Shown: in pieces, positions 37,427-45,130 of the stretch
Position numbering within the stretch: position 1 is the first letter of the stretch
Layout: each line of letters starts with the position of its first letter
NCBI RefSeq assembly: GCF_004798905.1
Contig: NZ_SDMO01000010.1
Location: 1-64,000, forward strand
Length of the DNA stretch: 64,000 nucleotides
Direction of reading: 5' to 3'
Origin: Halomonas borealis
GTDB lineage: Bacteria > Pseudomonadota > Gammaproteobacteria > Pseudomonadales > Halomonadaceae
Translations under genes and position numbers: made by a program
The notes under the pieces: generated by a model
Databases searched by the model: none
What the model saw: only the letters and a program-made list of their open reading frames with translations
What the model was told of the DNA's origin: nothing

Positions 37427-38170
37427 TCAGCGCATATTCATGCCGCCGTTGACGTGCAATGTCTCGCCGGTGATATAGCCCGCCGACTCGCCGGTCAGGA
37501 AGCCGACCGCCGCGGCGATTTCCTCGGGCTGACCGAGCCGCGTCAGCGGAATCTGGCTCAGCAGGGCCTCCTTCTGCGCCTCCGGCAGGGCCTCGGTCAT
37601 GTCGGTCGCGATGAAGCCCGGCGCCACGGTATTGACGGTAATGGCGCGAGAAGATACCTCGCGGGCCAGCGCTCGACTGAAACCTTCCATGCCGGCCTTG
37701 GCAGCAGCGTAGTTGGTCTGCCCGAGATTGCCCATGGTGGCGACCACCGAGCTGACCGACACGATGCGCCCGAAACGCGCCTTGGTCATGCCACGCAGGC
37801 AGGCCTTGCTGACGCGATACACGGACTTGAGGTTGGCGTCGATCACCGAATCCCACTCATCTTCCTTCATGCGCATGAGCAGGTTGTCACGGGTGATGCC
37901 GGCGTTGTTGACCAGGATCGTCGGCGCACCGAACTCCTCGCCGATGGACTTGATCAGGCCATCGACGCTGGCCTGATCGGTGACGTCGAGGCAACGCCCC
38001 GCGCCCTCGAAGCCATGGGCCTTGAGGTCGGCATCGATACGCTCGGCGCCGGCCTCGCTGGTGGCGGTACCAATCACGATCCGGCCCTGGCGGCCGAGCT
38101 CGTGGGCGATGGCGCGGCCGATACCGCGACTGGCCCCTGTGATCAGGGCGACTCTAGACTCGCTTGACAT
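37427..38170 (-). CDS. fabG: 3-oxoacyl-ACP reductase
   Basis: NADPH-dependent reduction of 3-oxoacyl-ACP. The 247-residue short-chain dehydrogenase has the cofactor motif TGASRGIG (11-18), NNAG (88-91), and the catalytic Ser141, Tyr154 and Lys158 (YAAAK). I chose ATG 38170 (MSSESRVALITG); ATG 38188 six codons earlier is possible, and longer extensions run into fabD. Part of fabD-fabG-acpP-fabF. Confidence 0.97.
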   Translation of the reverse strand: MSSESRVALITGASRGIGRAIAHELGRQGRIVIGTATSEAGAERIDADLKAHGFEGAGRCLDVTDQASVDGLIKSIGEEFGAPTILVNNAGITRDNLLMRMKEDEWDSVIDANLKSVYRVSKACLRGMTKARFGRIVSVSSVVATMGNLGQTNYAAAKAGMEGFSRALAREVSSRAITVNTVAPGFIATDMTEALPEAQKEALLSQIPLTRLGQPEEIAAAVGFLTGESAGYITGETLHVNGGMNMR

Positions 38171-38201
38171 GGTCTGTTCCGTTCTCATCCAGGAGAGGGG
38201 G

Positions 38202-39173
38202 TCAGCCGTTGGCCGACGGCGTCTGGCCCGCGGCCTCGCGGGCCAGCTCGAGGGCCGCCGAGAGGCTGTCGGGATCATTGACCGCCAGCCCGCGACTGCC
38301 CCGGGCGATTCGCTTGTTCAGGCCGGTGAGCACCTTGCCCGGCCCGCATTCGATGAACACCTCGGCCCCCTGGCCGACCATGCTCTCGATGCAGGACGTC
38401 CAGCGCACCGGCTGATAAAGCTGCTCGATCAGGCGCGTGCGCAGGGTGTCGACGTCGGCATGGGCCTGGGCATCGACGTTCTGAACCACGGTATAGCGCG
38501 GCACGCGCAACGCGATGTCATCCATCGCCTCGGCCAACCGACTGGCGGCCGGGCGCATCAGGTCGCAGTGCGACGGCACCGATACCGGCAGCGGCATGGC
38601 ACGCTTGGCACCCGCCTCCTGGCAGGCCGCGATGGCACGCTCGACGGCTCCCTGGCTACCGCCGATGACCACCTGCCCCGGCGCATTGTAGTTCACCGCG
38701 GCGACCACTTCGCCCTCGGCGGCCTGGGCACAGGCCTGCTCGACGGCCGCGTCGTCCAGACCGAGGATCGCCGCCATGGCGCCCTGGCCCATGGGCACGG
38801 CCTCCTGCATCGCCTCGCCACGCAGCTTGACCAGCCGCACGCCGTCGGCGAACGATAGCGCCCCGGCACACACCATGGCGCTGTATTCGCCCAGGCTATG
38901 GCCGGCCATCGCACCCGGGCGCGGACCTTCGAGCTCTTGCCAGACACGCCAGATGGCGACACTGGCGGTCAGCAGCGCCGGCTGGGTACAGGCGGTGGCA
39001 TTGAGCGACTCGGCGGGCCCTTCCTGGACCACCTGCCAGAGATCATAGCCCAGCGCGTCGGCGGCCTCCTCGAAGGTGGTCCGCACCACGCTGTAACGCT
39101 CCGCCAGCTCGCGCAGCATGCCGATCTGCTGGGAGCCCTGCCCGGGAAAGATGAGGGCAAGGGGTTGTGTCAT
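38202..39173 (-). CDS. fabD: Malonyl-CoA:ACP transacylase
   Basis: Charges ACP with malonate. The 323-residue protein has FPGQGSQQIGM near the N-terminus, the nucleophile Ser93 in GHSLGEYSA, and the catalytic histidine in VPSHCDLM. ATG 39173 has AAGGTGA seven bases upstream; an in-frame GTG three codons earlier is not needed. Between plsX and fabG. Confidence 0.97.
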   Translation of the reverse strand: MTQPLALIFPGQGSQQIGMLRELAERYSVVRTTFEEAADALGYDLWQVVQEGPAESLNATACTQPALLTASVAIWRVWQELEGPRPGAMAGHSLGEYSAMVCAGALSFADGVRLVKLRGEAMQEAVPMGQGAMAAILGLDDAAVEQACAQAAEGEVVAAVNYNAPGQVVIGGSQGAVERAIAACQEAGAKRAMPLPVSVPSHCDLMRPAASRLAEAMDDIALRVPRYTVVQNVDAQAHADVDTLRTRLIEQLYQPVRWTSCIESMVGQGAEVFIECGPGKVLTGLNKRIARGSRGLAVNDPDSLSAALELAREAAGQTPSANG

Positions 39174-39259
39174 GTCGATCACCTTTACACTTGTTGACTG
39201 ACACCGGCCCCGTCGCTTTCCTTGGCGACGGAACCGGAAGTCCTGGATCCGCTATCGAC

Positions 39260-40303
39260 TCAGTCGCGAACGACGGCCGAGTCGGCAGTGGACCGTCGAC
39301 GCTGAAGCTCATCGCCCAGCCGTCGAGGCAGACCATGCTGCACTTCCTGCGCCGCGCGGGCCACGGCGTAATGAAACCCCGCGGCATCGGCGCCGCCATG
39401 GCTCTTGATGACGATGCCATCCAGGCCCAGCAGGCTGGCGCCATTATAGCGCACTGGGTCCAGCTCGCGACGCAGCCGCGCCAGCGCCGGGCGCGCCAGC
39501 AGGCCGATCAACCGACTCGTCCAGTGCGCCTCGAAGGTTGACTGGACCCGACGCACCAGCATCCGCGCCAGGCCTTCACTGGCCTTGAGCACGGCATTGC
39601 CGACGAAACCGTCGCAGACGACCACATCGGCCTCGCCGGCGAAGATGCCATCGCCTTCGATGAAGCCGATATAGTCGAGCGCGTCGCAGCAGCGCAAGCG
39701 CTCGTCGGCACGCTGCACACTCGCCGCCCCCTTGGCCCCCTCGACGCCGACATTGAGCAAGGCCACTCGCGGCCTGGCGAGATCATCCATGTGGCGTGCC
39801 ATGATGTCACCCATCAAGGCGAACTCGAGTAGCCGCGCCGCCTCGACGTCGACATTGGCCCCCAGGTCGAGCAGATAGCAACGTCCGTCCCCTTCGGTCG
39901 GGATGGCCGTGCTGATCGCCGGGCGCGAGACACCCGCCACGGTCCCGAGCGCACGACGCGACAGCGCCATCAACGCCCCGGTGTTGCCGGCACTGACGCC
40001 GGCATCCGCCTCGTCACGCGCCAGGCAGCCCAGCATGGCCGCCATGCTGGAATCCCGGCCCTGGCGTAACGCCTGGGCCGGACGCTGATCCTGGCGGATC
40101 TCGCCGGACGCATTCTCGACACTCAGATGCGACGACGCCGCGGCGAGACGCCGCGGCAGCCGGGAGAGCTCCTCCTCCAGCCGCTCGGCGGGGCCGAACA
40201 ACCGGATATCGAGCTCGGGATCGGCCATGACGGCACTGGCGGCCCCCACCACGGCGACGCGGGGACCGAGGTCCCCACCCATGGCATCGACAGCAATCCG
40301 CAT
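39260..40303 (-). CDS. plsX: Phosphate acyltransferase PlsX
   Basis: Converts acyl-ACP to acyl-phosphate, feeding PlsY for phosphatidic acid synthesis. The 347-residue protein begins [12 protein letters not shown] and shows [34 protein letters not shown] and [14 protein letters not shown] motifs. It follows rpmF by 46 bases and precedes fabD by 86 bases, the classical rpmF-plsX-fab order. Confidence 0.97.
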   Translation of the reverse strand: MRIAVDAMGGDLGPRVAVVGAASAVMADPELDIRLFGPAERLEEELSRLPRRLAAASSHLSVENASGEIRQDQRPAQALRQGRDSSMAAMLGCLARDEADAGVSAGNTGALMALSRRALGTVAGVSRPAISTAIPTEGDGRCYLLDLGANVDVEAARLLEFALMGDIMARHMDDLARPRVALLNVGVEGAKGAASVQRADERLRCCDALDYIGFIEGDGIFAGEADVVVCDGFVGNAVLKASEGLARMLVRRVQSTFEAHWTSRLIGLLARPALARLRRELDPVRYNGASLLGLDGIVIKSHGGADAAGFHYAVARAAQEVQHGLPRRLGDELQRRRSTADSAVVRD

Positions 40304-40349
40304 GTCAGCGGGTGCCAGGCATCATGACGACCGTCAGGACGACGTCGCC

Positions 40350-40520
40350 TCAGGCGTCGACGACCTTGCGACCCTTGTAGAAGCCGTCCGGGGAGACGTG
40401 GTGACGCAGGTGAGTGGTGCCGGTCTCCTGGTCCTGGGACAGGGCCTTGCCGCTCAGGGCGTCGTGGCTGCGACGCATGCCGCGCTGGGAACGGGTCTTG
40501 CGGTTCTTTTGAACTGCCAT
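40350..40520 (-). CDS. rpmF: 50S ribosomal protein L32
   Basis: A 56-residue basic protein, [20 protein letters not shown] onward, ending [12 protein letters not shown]. It matches the proteobacterial L32 that lacks the zinc-binding cysteine pairs. It lies between yceD and plsX, 32 bases after yceD, and is probably cotranscribed with it from the promoter at 41093-41121. Confidence 0.98.
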   Translation of the reverse strand: MAVQKNRKTRSQRGMRRSHDALSGKALSQDQETGTTHLRHHVSPDGFYKGRKVVDA

Positions 40521-40552
40521 GAGATATCACTCCACAGTGAATCGATGAGGTA

Positions 40553-41083
40553 TCAGGTTTTACCCTTGAGTTGCTTGAGCACCTCGAAGGGATTCTTCGC
40601 GGGCGAGTCCGAGTCCGACTCGGCGCTCTCCCCACTACTCAGCTCGTCGCGCGATACCGCGCAGTCAGCCTCGTCGTGGTAAACCACCTGGGGCAGACTG
40701 AGGATCAGTTCGTCCTCGATCACCGCCAGCAGGTTCAGCTGTTCGTTTTCCACCAGCACCGGCTCGTGGGTGCTCGGCAGAGTCGCCGCCAGGGCATCAC
40801 TGGTGACCATCCCCAGCAGGAACTCGCTCTCGACCGTCTCGGGCATCGGCGAGAGGCAGCGCCGGCAGAGCAACTGAAGCTCGACGCTCAGGCGACCATG
40901 GATTTCGCGACGCCCCTGGGCGTCGATGGCGAAGTCCAGCCACACGCAGGCATCACCGTCCTGTCCGCCGGCTTCTTCGGCGAGACGGGGCATGTCGCCC
41001 AGTGCCACCAGGCCTTCGAGATGTTCGGCATGGGCCGCGAGCTTATAGGGCTCGACCCTGCCAGGGAGTCTTGAGGTCAACAT
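40553..41083 (-). CDS. yceD: YceD/DUF177 family protein (23S rRNA accumulation protein)
   Basis: A 176-residue protein, MLTSRLPGRVEPYKLAAH onward, with the DUF177 core including LLCRRCLSPM and LSLPQVVYH. It is linked to rpmF in most bacteria; E. coli YceD promotes 23S rRNA accumulation. The C-terminus is acidic and serine-rich (SSGESAESDSDS). ATG 41083 lies only nine bases beyond the -10 box of a near-consensus promoter and has no Shine-Dalgarno, so its mRNA is predicted to be leaderless or nearly so. Confidence 0.93.
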   Translation of the reverse strand: MLTSRLPGRVEPYKLAAHAEHLEGLVALGDMPRLAEEAGGQDGDACVWLDFAIDAQGRREIHGRLSVELQLLCRRCLSPMPETVESEFLLGMVTSDALAATLPSTHEPVLVENEQLNLLAVIEDELILSLPQVVYHDEADCAVSRDELSSGESAESDSDSPAKNPFEVLKQLKGKT

Positions 41084-41092
41084 AGGCGCGCA

Positions 41093-41121
41093 ATGATAGG
41101 CACTCCCCTGCCCCCTGTCAA
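41093..41121 (-). promoter_or_regulatory. Strong sigma-70 promoter of yceD-rpmF
   Basis: Consensus TTGACA (41121-41116), exactly 17 bases, TATCAT (41098-41093) on the minus strand. The transcription start should fall within about three bases of the yceD ATG. The divergent maf promoter (-10 TACAAT at 41141-41146, weak -35) overlaps its -35 region. Confidence 0.8.
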
Positions 41122-41198
41122 AGCCCGCTCCCCATGGGGTTACAATGCTTCTCCCATGGCGGCATCGACCGCCGCTTCGCACACACGAGGACCCCATC

Positions 41199-41780
41199 AT
41201 GTCACGCCTGGTACTCGCCTCCGGCTCGCGCTTTCGCCGCCAGCTGCTCGACCGCCTGGAGCTCCCCTACGCCTGGGAGAGCCCCGACATCGACGAGACG
41301 CCCCGCCCCGGAGAATCGCCCCAGGCGCTGGTGCATCGCCTGGCGCTGGCCAAGGCCGAGCGCCTGGCCGCCGACCGGCCGAACCACCTGATCATCGGCT
41401 CCGACCAGGTGGCGGTCTTCGACGGCGAGGCACTCGGCAAGCCGGCCGATGCAGCGGCCGCCCGGACCCAGTTGGCGCGTTTCTCCGGCCAGCGGGTGAG
41501 CTTCTTGACCGGCCTTGCCTTGATCGATACCGGCCGCGCCAGCCACCGGGTCTGTCACGAGCGCTACGATGTACTCTTCCGCCGGCTGGGCGAGGCCGAG
41601 ATCGCCCGCTACGTCCAGCGCGAACGCCCGCTGGACAGCGCCGGTAGCTTCCGCATGGAAGGCCTCGGCATCACCCTGTTCGAGCGCCTGGAAGGCGACG
41701 ACCCCAACACCCTGATCGGGCTGCCACTGATCCGACTCTGCCAGTGGCTACGCGAGGCCGGACTCGACCCGCTGGGATAG
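41199..41780 (+). CDS. maf: Maf-family nucleoside-triphosphate pyrophosphatase (YceF type)
   Basis: The 193-residue product starts MSRLVLASGSRFRRQLLDRL with GAGG upstream. It has the Maf motifs SGSRFRRQLL, SPDIDE, IIGSDQVAVFDGE, GKP and the C-terminal DSAGSFRMEGLG. Members hydrolyse non-canonical nucleotides; the AGSFRMEGLG variant is the YceF type acting on m7GTP, rather than the dTTP/UTP type. Divergent from yceD-rpmF, as in pseudomonads. Confidence 0.93.
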   Translation: MSRLVLASGSRFRRQLLDRLELPYAWESPDIDETPRPGESPQALVHRLALAKAERLAADRPNHLIIGSDQVAVFDGEALGKPADAAAARTQLARFSGQRVSFLTGLALIDTGRASHRVCHERYDVLFRRLGEAEIARYVQRERPLDSAGSFRMEGLGITLFERLEGDDPNTLIGLPLIRLCQWLREAGLDPLG

Positions 41781-41833
41781 CGCCAAGCGCCATGCAATAG
41801 GATATCAGCGGCGCCGGCGAAACAAGCAAAGGC

Positions 41834-42919
41834 TCAAGGCAGCTCGTAGCGTAACGGCGAGGCCGCCCGGGGCAGCCCGACCCATTCGGCGGCGACTCGC
41901 CCGAAGCGCCGCGTCAAGCGCTCGAAGGGGTCCAGCTGCGGCGTGTAATCCTCGGTCCGCGGCGTAGCCAGGCGCTCGCGCGCCAGCGTATCGAGGCTGC
42001 CGAGCTCGTCGATCAGCCCCAGATCGAGGGCCTGCTCGCCGGTCCAGATCAGGCCGCTGAACAGGCGCCCGTCGTCGGCGAGCCGGTCGCCACGCCCGGC
42101 CTTGACGTCATCGATGAACTGGCGATGCGTGGTGGAAAGCACTTGCTGCCAGAATTCGCGCTGCTCGGAGGAGATCGCCGAGAAGGGGTCGAGGAAGGCC
42201 TTGTTGTCACCGGCGGTGAACACCCGTCGCTCGACTCCCAGGCGCTCGATGGCGTCCTTGAAACCGAAGCCGGCATTGATGACACCGATCGATCCCACCA
42301 GGCTTGCCGGAGCGGCGACGATCCGGTCGGCGGCGGCAGCCACATAGTAGGCACCGCTGGCACCGATATCCTCGATCACCGCGATGATTGGCTTGTCACC
42401 CTGCGCGCGCAGGCGCATCAGCTCGTCATAAATGCGCTGAGACTGCACCGGGCTGCCACCGGGGCTATCGATGTGCAGCACCAGCGCTTCGGCATCCGGC
42501 GCCTCCCAGGCCCGCCGCACCCCCTCGATGACCCGCTCGGCGCTGGCCCGGGAGTCGCCATCGATCACGCCACCCACCTCCACGACCCCCAGGTGAGGAC
42601 CGGCCGCATCGCCACTCCCCGGCACCGCGAAGAGGCCGTAGAGCGTCGTGCTCAGCGAGGCCAGGATCAGGAAGGCGAACAGGAAGCGGAAGAACAGTTT
42701 CCAGCGCCGCGAACGACGCTGTTCGCTGAGCACACCATCGATCCAACGATCGAGCATCGCCTGCTGAGCAAGCGCACGGCGCTCACGCAGCGTCTCGGCA
42801 TCTTCCGCATCGGCCTCCGGCGTTGCGTCGGCCATGTCTCGGCGTCGCCGTGCGTCCCGGGCCTGCCCGGCGCTGAGTTCGGGACCCTGGGTCCAATCAT
42901 CGCGTCGTTCGTCGTCCAT
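41834..42919 (-). CDS. sppA: Signal peptide peptidase SppA, short (36 kDa) type
   Basis: A membrane-bound S49 serine protease that degrades cleaved signal peptides. The 361-residue protein has an acidic cytoplasmic N-terminus, one membrane segment (FFRFLFAFLILASLSTTLYGLF, about 76-97), SPGG (oxyanion region), the nucleophile Ser in DIGASGAYYVA, and the lysine base in AGDNKAFLDPF. An AAGGAGG site lies close to the ATG. First in sppA after the HAD and rluC genes, same strand, 33 bases downstream of the HAD gene. Confidence 0.93.
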   Translation of the reverse strand: MDDERRDDWTQGPELSAGQARDARRRRDMADATPEADAEDAETLRERRALAQQAMLDRWIDGVLSEQRRSRRWKLFFRFLFAFLILASLSTTLYGLFAVPGSGDAAGPHLGVVEVGGVIDGDSRASAERVIEGVRRAWEAPDAEALVLHIDSPGGSPVQSQRIYDELMRLRAQGDKPIIAVIEDIGASGAYYVAAAADRIVAAPASLVGSIGVINAGFGFKDAIERLGVERRVFTAGDNKAFLDPFSAISSEQREFWQQVLSTTHRQFIDDVKAGRGDRLADDGRLFSGLIWTGEQALDLGLIDELGSLDTLARERLATPRTEDYTPQLDPFERLTRRFGRVAAEWVGLPRAASPLRYELP

Positions 42920-42952
42920 AACGTTACCTCCTTAAAACGAGAATCGCGGCGT

Positions 42953-43603
42953 TCAGCCGTGCAGCCAGTCGACCAGGGCCGGAAAGGCCTCGGCGGTGAA
43001 CACCGGACGACTGACGGCCAGGCGCTCCGGCGCATGCACCCCATAGGTCACGGCGATGCGATCCATGCCCAGCGCCCGGGCCATCTCCAGGTCATACTCG
43101 GTGTCGCCGACCATCACCGCCTCCTCGACCGGCACCGCGAGTTCGGCAAGCAGCTCCTCGAGCATCCGCGGGTGCGGCTTGGAAAGCGTCTCGTCGGCCG
43201 TGCGACTGGCATGGAACCAGTGCCCGGCGTCGCTCTCGCGAAAGACCCGATCGAGCCCGCGACGGCTCTTCCCGGTGGCCACCGCCAGGCGGCTGCCGGC
43301 ATCGGTACGCAGCCGCGACAAGCCCTCGACCACCCCCGGATAAAAGGGCATCGGCGTGACGTCGCCTTCCACGAAGTGATAGGCGTAGCGGCGTCGCAAG
43401 GCCTCCGCATCCTCGGGGCCGATCCCCGGGCACAGCTTGGCGATGGCCTCGGGCAGCCCGAGCCCGATGATGTCGCGCACATTCTCCGCGGGCAGCTCCC
43501 CCCAGCCAACATCGCGCCCGGCGGCCTGCATGCAGGCGACGATGCGTGCCACCGAGTCCATCAGGGTGCCGTCCCAGTCGAAGATCATCAGTCGATAACG
43601 CAT
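42953..43603 (-). CDS. HAD-superfamily phosphatase, phosphoglycolate phosphatase-like
   Basis: The 216-residue protein has HAD motif I FDWDGTLMDS (8-17), motif II ATGKSRRG, motif III lysine in SKPHPRM, and motif IV VGDTEYDLEMA. The cap is the alpha-helical C1 type. Substrate cannot be read from the sequence; this gene next to rluC is conserved in pseudomonads. It follows rluC by 12 bases. Confidence 0.92.
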   Translation of the reverse strand: MRYRLMIFDWDGTLMDSVARIVACMQAAGRDVGWGELPAENVRDIIGLGLPEAIAKLCPGIGPEDAEALRRRYAYHFVEGDVTPMPFYPGVVEGLSRLRTDAGSRLAVATGKSRRGLDRVFRESDAGHWFHASRTADETLSKPHPRMLEELLAELAVPVEEAVMVGDTEYDLEMARALGMDRIAVTYGVHAPERLAVSRPVFTAEAFPALVDWLHG

Positions 43604-43615
43604 AAAGGCTCCGGG

Positions 43616-44563
43616 TCAGCGGGCATGACGGGCGCTTTCCAGCACGCCGTCGAGGGCCTCGCCCAGCGGTGCGCGGATCTTCACCGGCTTGCCGCTGGTC
43701 GGCTCGGGAAAGGTCAACGAGGACGCGTGCAGGAACAGCCGCGACAACCCCAGCTGCGCGGCGATACGCCCGCCTTCCCGGCTACCGTACTTATCATCGC
43801 CGAGCAAGGGGTGGCCGGCATGCGCGGCATGCACGCGAATCTGATGGGTGCGACCGGTGACCGGCTCGGCCTCGATCAGGGTGGCGCGGGCGAAGGCTTC
43901 GCGCACCGCGAAGCGCGTGCGCGCCACCTTGCCCGCGCTATCGACCCTCACCCGGCGCTCGCCGTTGCCGGCGTCGAAGCGATCCAGGCGGGCGCTGACG
44001 AAGTCGCGCCGAGCCGGCCAGCGGCCCGCCACCAAGGCCAGGTACTGCTTGCTCATCTCATGGCGCTTGAGCGCCGCGTTGAGACTCAACAGCGCCGGCC
44101 GCGACTTGGCCAGCAGCAGACAGCCGGAGGTGTCGCGATCCAGGCGATGCACCAGCTCGAGGAAGTCCAGGTCTTCGCGGACCTGGCGCAGGGCCTCGAT
44201 CAGGCCGATCTTGACCCCGCTACCACCATGCACGGCCAGCCCCGAGGGCTTGTTGATGACCATCCAGTCGCGACCTTCCAGCAACACGCTGCCGGCCAGC
44301 AGGTTACGCAGGTTATCGCTGACCTCGCGCACCGCCTCGCGCGGGGCAAGCCTGAGCGGCGGGATGCGTACCACATCACCCAGCGCCAGGCGTGTATCGG
44401 CCTTGACGCGCTTCTTGTTCACCCGCACCTCACCCTTGCGCACGATGCGATAGATCAACGTACGAGGCACGCCCTTGACGCGCGTCATCAGGAAGTTGTC
44501 GACCCGCTGACCCACCTGGCCCTCGGTCACTTCCACCCACTGCACCTCGCGACCATCGCTCAT
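43616..44563 (-). CDS. rluC: 23S rRNA pseudouridine synthase RluC
   Basis: Modifies uridines 955, 2504 and 2580 (E. coli numbering) of 23S rRNA. The 315-residue product starts at ATG 44563 with GGAG seven bases upstream. It has an N-terminal S4 domain (QRVDNFLMTRVKGVPRTLIY), the catalytic aspartate in HRLDRDTSG, and the RTHQIRVH motif. The frame stays open far upstream across the rne region, but that part is only the antisense of rne. Confidence 0.96.
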   Translation of the reverse strand: MSDGREVQWVEVTEGQVGQRVDNFLMTRVKGVPRTLIYRIVRKGEVRVNKKRVKADTRLALGDVVRIPPLRLAPREAVREVSDNLRNLLAGSVLLEGRDWMVINKPSGLAVHGGSGVKIGLIEALRQVREDLDFLELVHRLDRDTSGCLLLAKSRPALLSLNAALKRHEMSKQYLALVAGRWPARRDFVSARLDRFDAGNGERRVRVDSAGKVARTRFAVREAFARATLIEAEPVTGRTHQIRVHAAHAGHPLLGDDKYGSREGGRIAAQLGLSRLFLHASSLTFPEPTSGKPVKIRAPLGEALDGVLESARHAR

Positions 44564-44630
44564 CCAGCTCTCCACTTGCCAGCGTCGTAAAAGCCGCATT
44601 CTACCCCACTGCGTAGCGTCCTGCCGCCAA

Positions 44631-44659
44631 TTGCTGGGCATCTCCTTTACTGTTATATT
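44631..44659 (+). promoter_or_regulatory. Putative rne promoter
   Basis: TTGCTG (44631-44636), 17 bases, TATATT (44654-44659) with a TG one base before it (extended -10). Transcription should begin near 44666. Confidence 0.6.
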
Positions 44660-44665
44660 GCCGAG

Positions 44666-45130
44666 GCGTTCCAATGGACAGAACCGTCCGCTCGGCGCCT
44701 GCACGACAGACACGCAGGCCGGAACGATAAAATCAGGCCGCGACGACGCTCCCCACGAGGTCACGCCGCCGACAGGAAAACGATACAACGCCACGCCCGC
44801 CCCGCCTCGCTCCCGACGAGCAAGCGGCGACCACGGGATACGTATAACACCGTGCCGGAGGCCGGCGTTGGCGAATCGATGAATGCCAGGTGTTGGCGGT
44901 GACCGCAGGACCGGATGGGCAACGCAACGACCCGCCGAGAACATGTCCTGCCTCCGCCCCGTACTCAACATGATCATGCCGTGCCGGCTCGCCACCGTTT
45001 TCAGGCCCCGACACGGACGGGCGCAGTTTCGCTTCCGCGACATGCGCTGAGCACAAGCACGCAGCACCCAGCGGTTCGCCTTCGTCATTGCCCATGGGCG
45101 CCCACCGGCGCGTCCATTTTGCGAGACGAC
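44666..45130 (+). other. Long 5' leader of rne
   Basis: About 465 bases lie between the predicted transcription start and the rne ATG with no gene of their own. An in-frame open frame extends upstream to 44915 but lacks a ribosome-binding site and family similarity. In E. coli a 361-base rne leader mediates autoregulation by RNase E, so a comparable role is inferred here. Confidence 0.5.

Noticed and set aside
42125-44590. 821-codon plus-strand open frame
   Set aside because: It is antisense to sppA, the HAD gene and rluC; high G+C keeps opposite frames open. Composition is His/Gln/Gly-rich with no recognisable domain.
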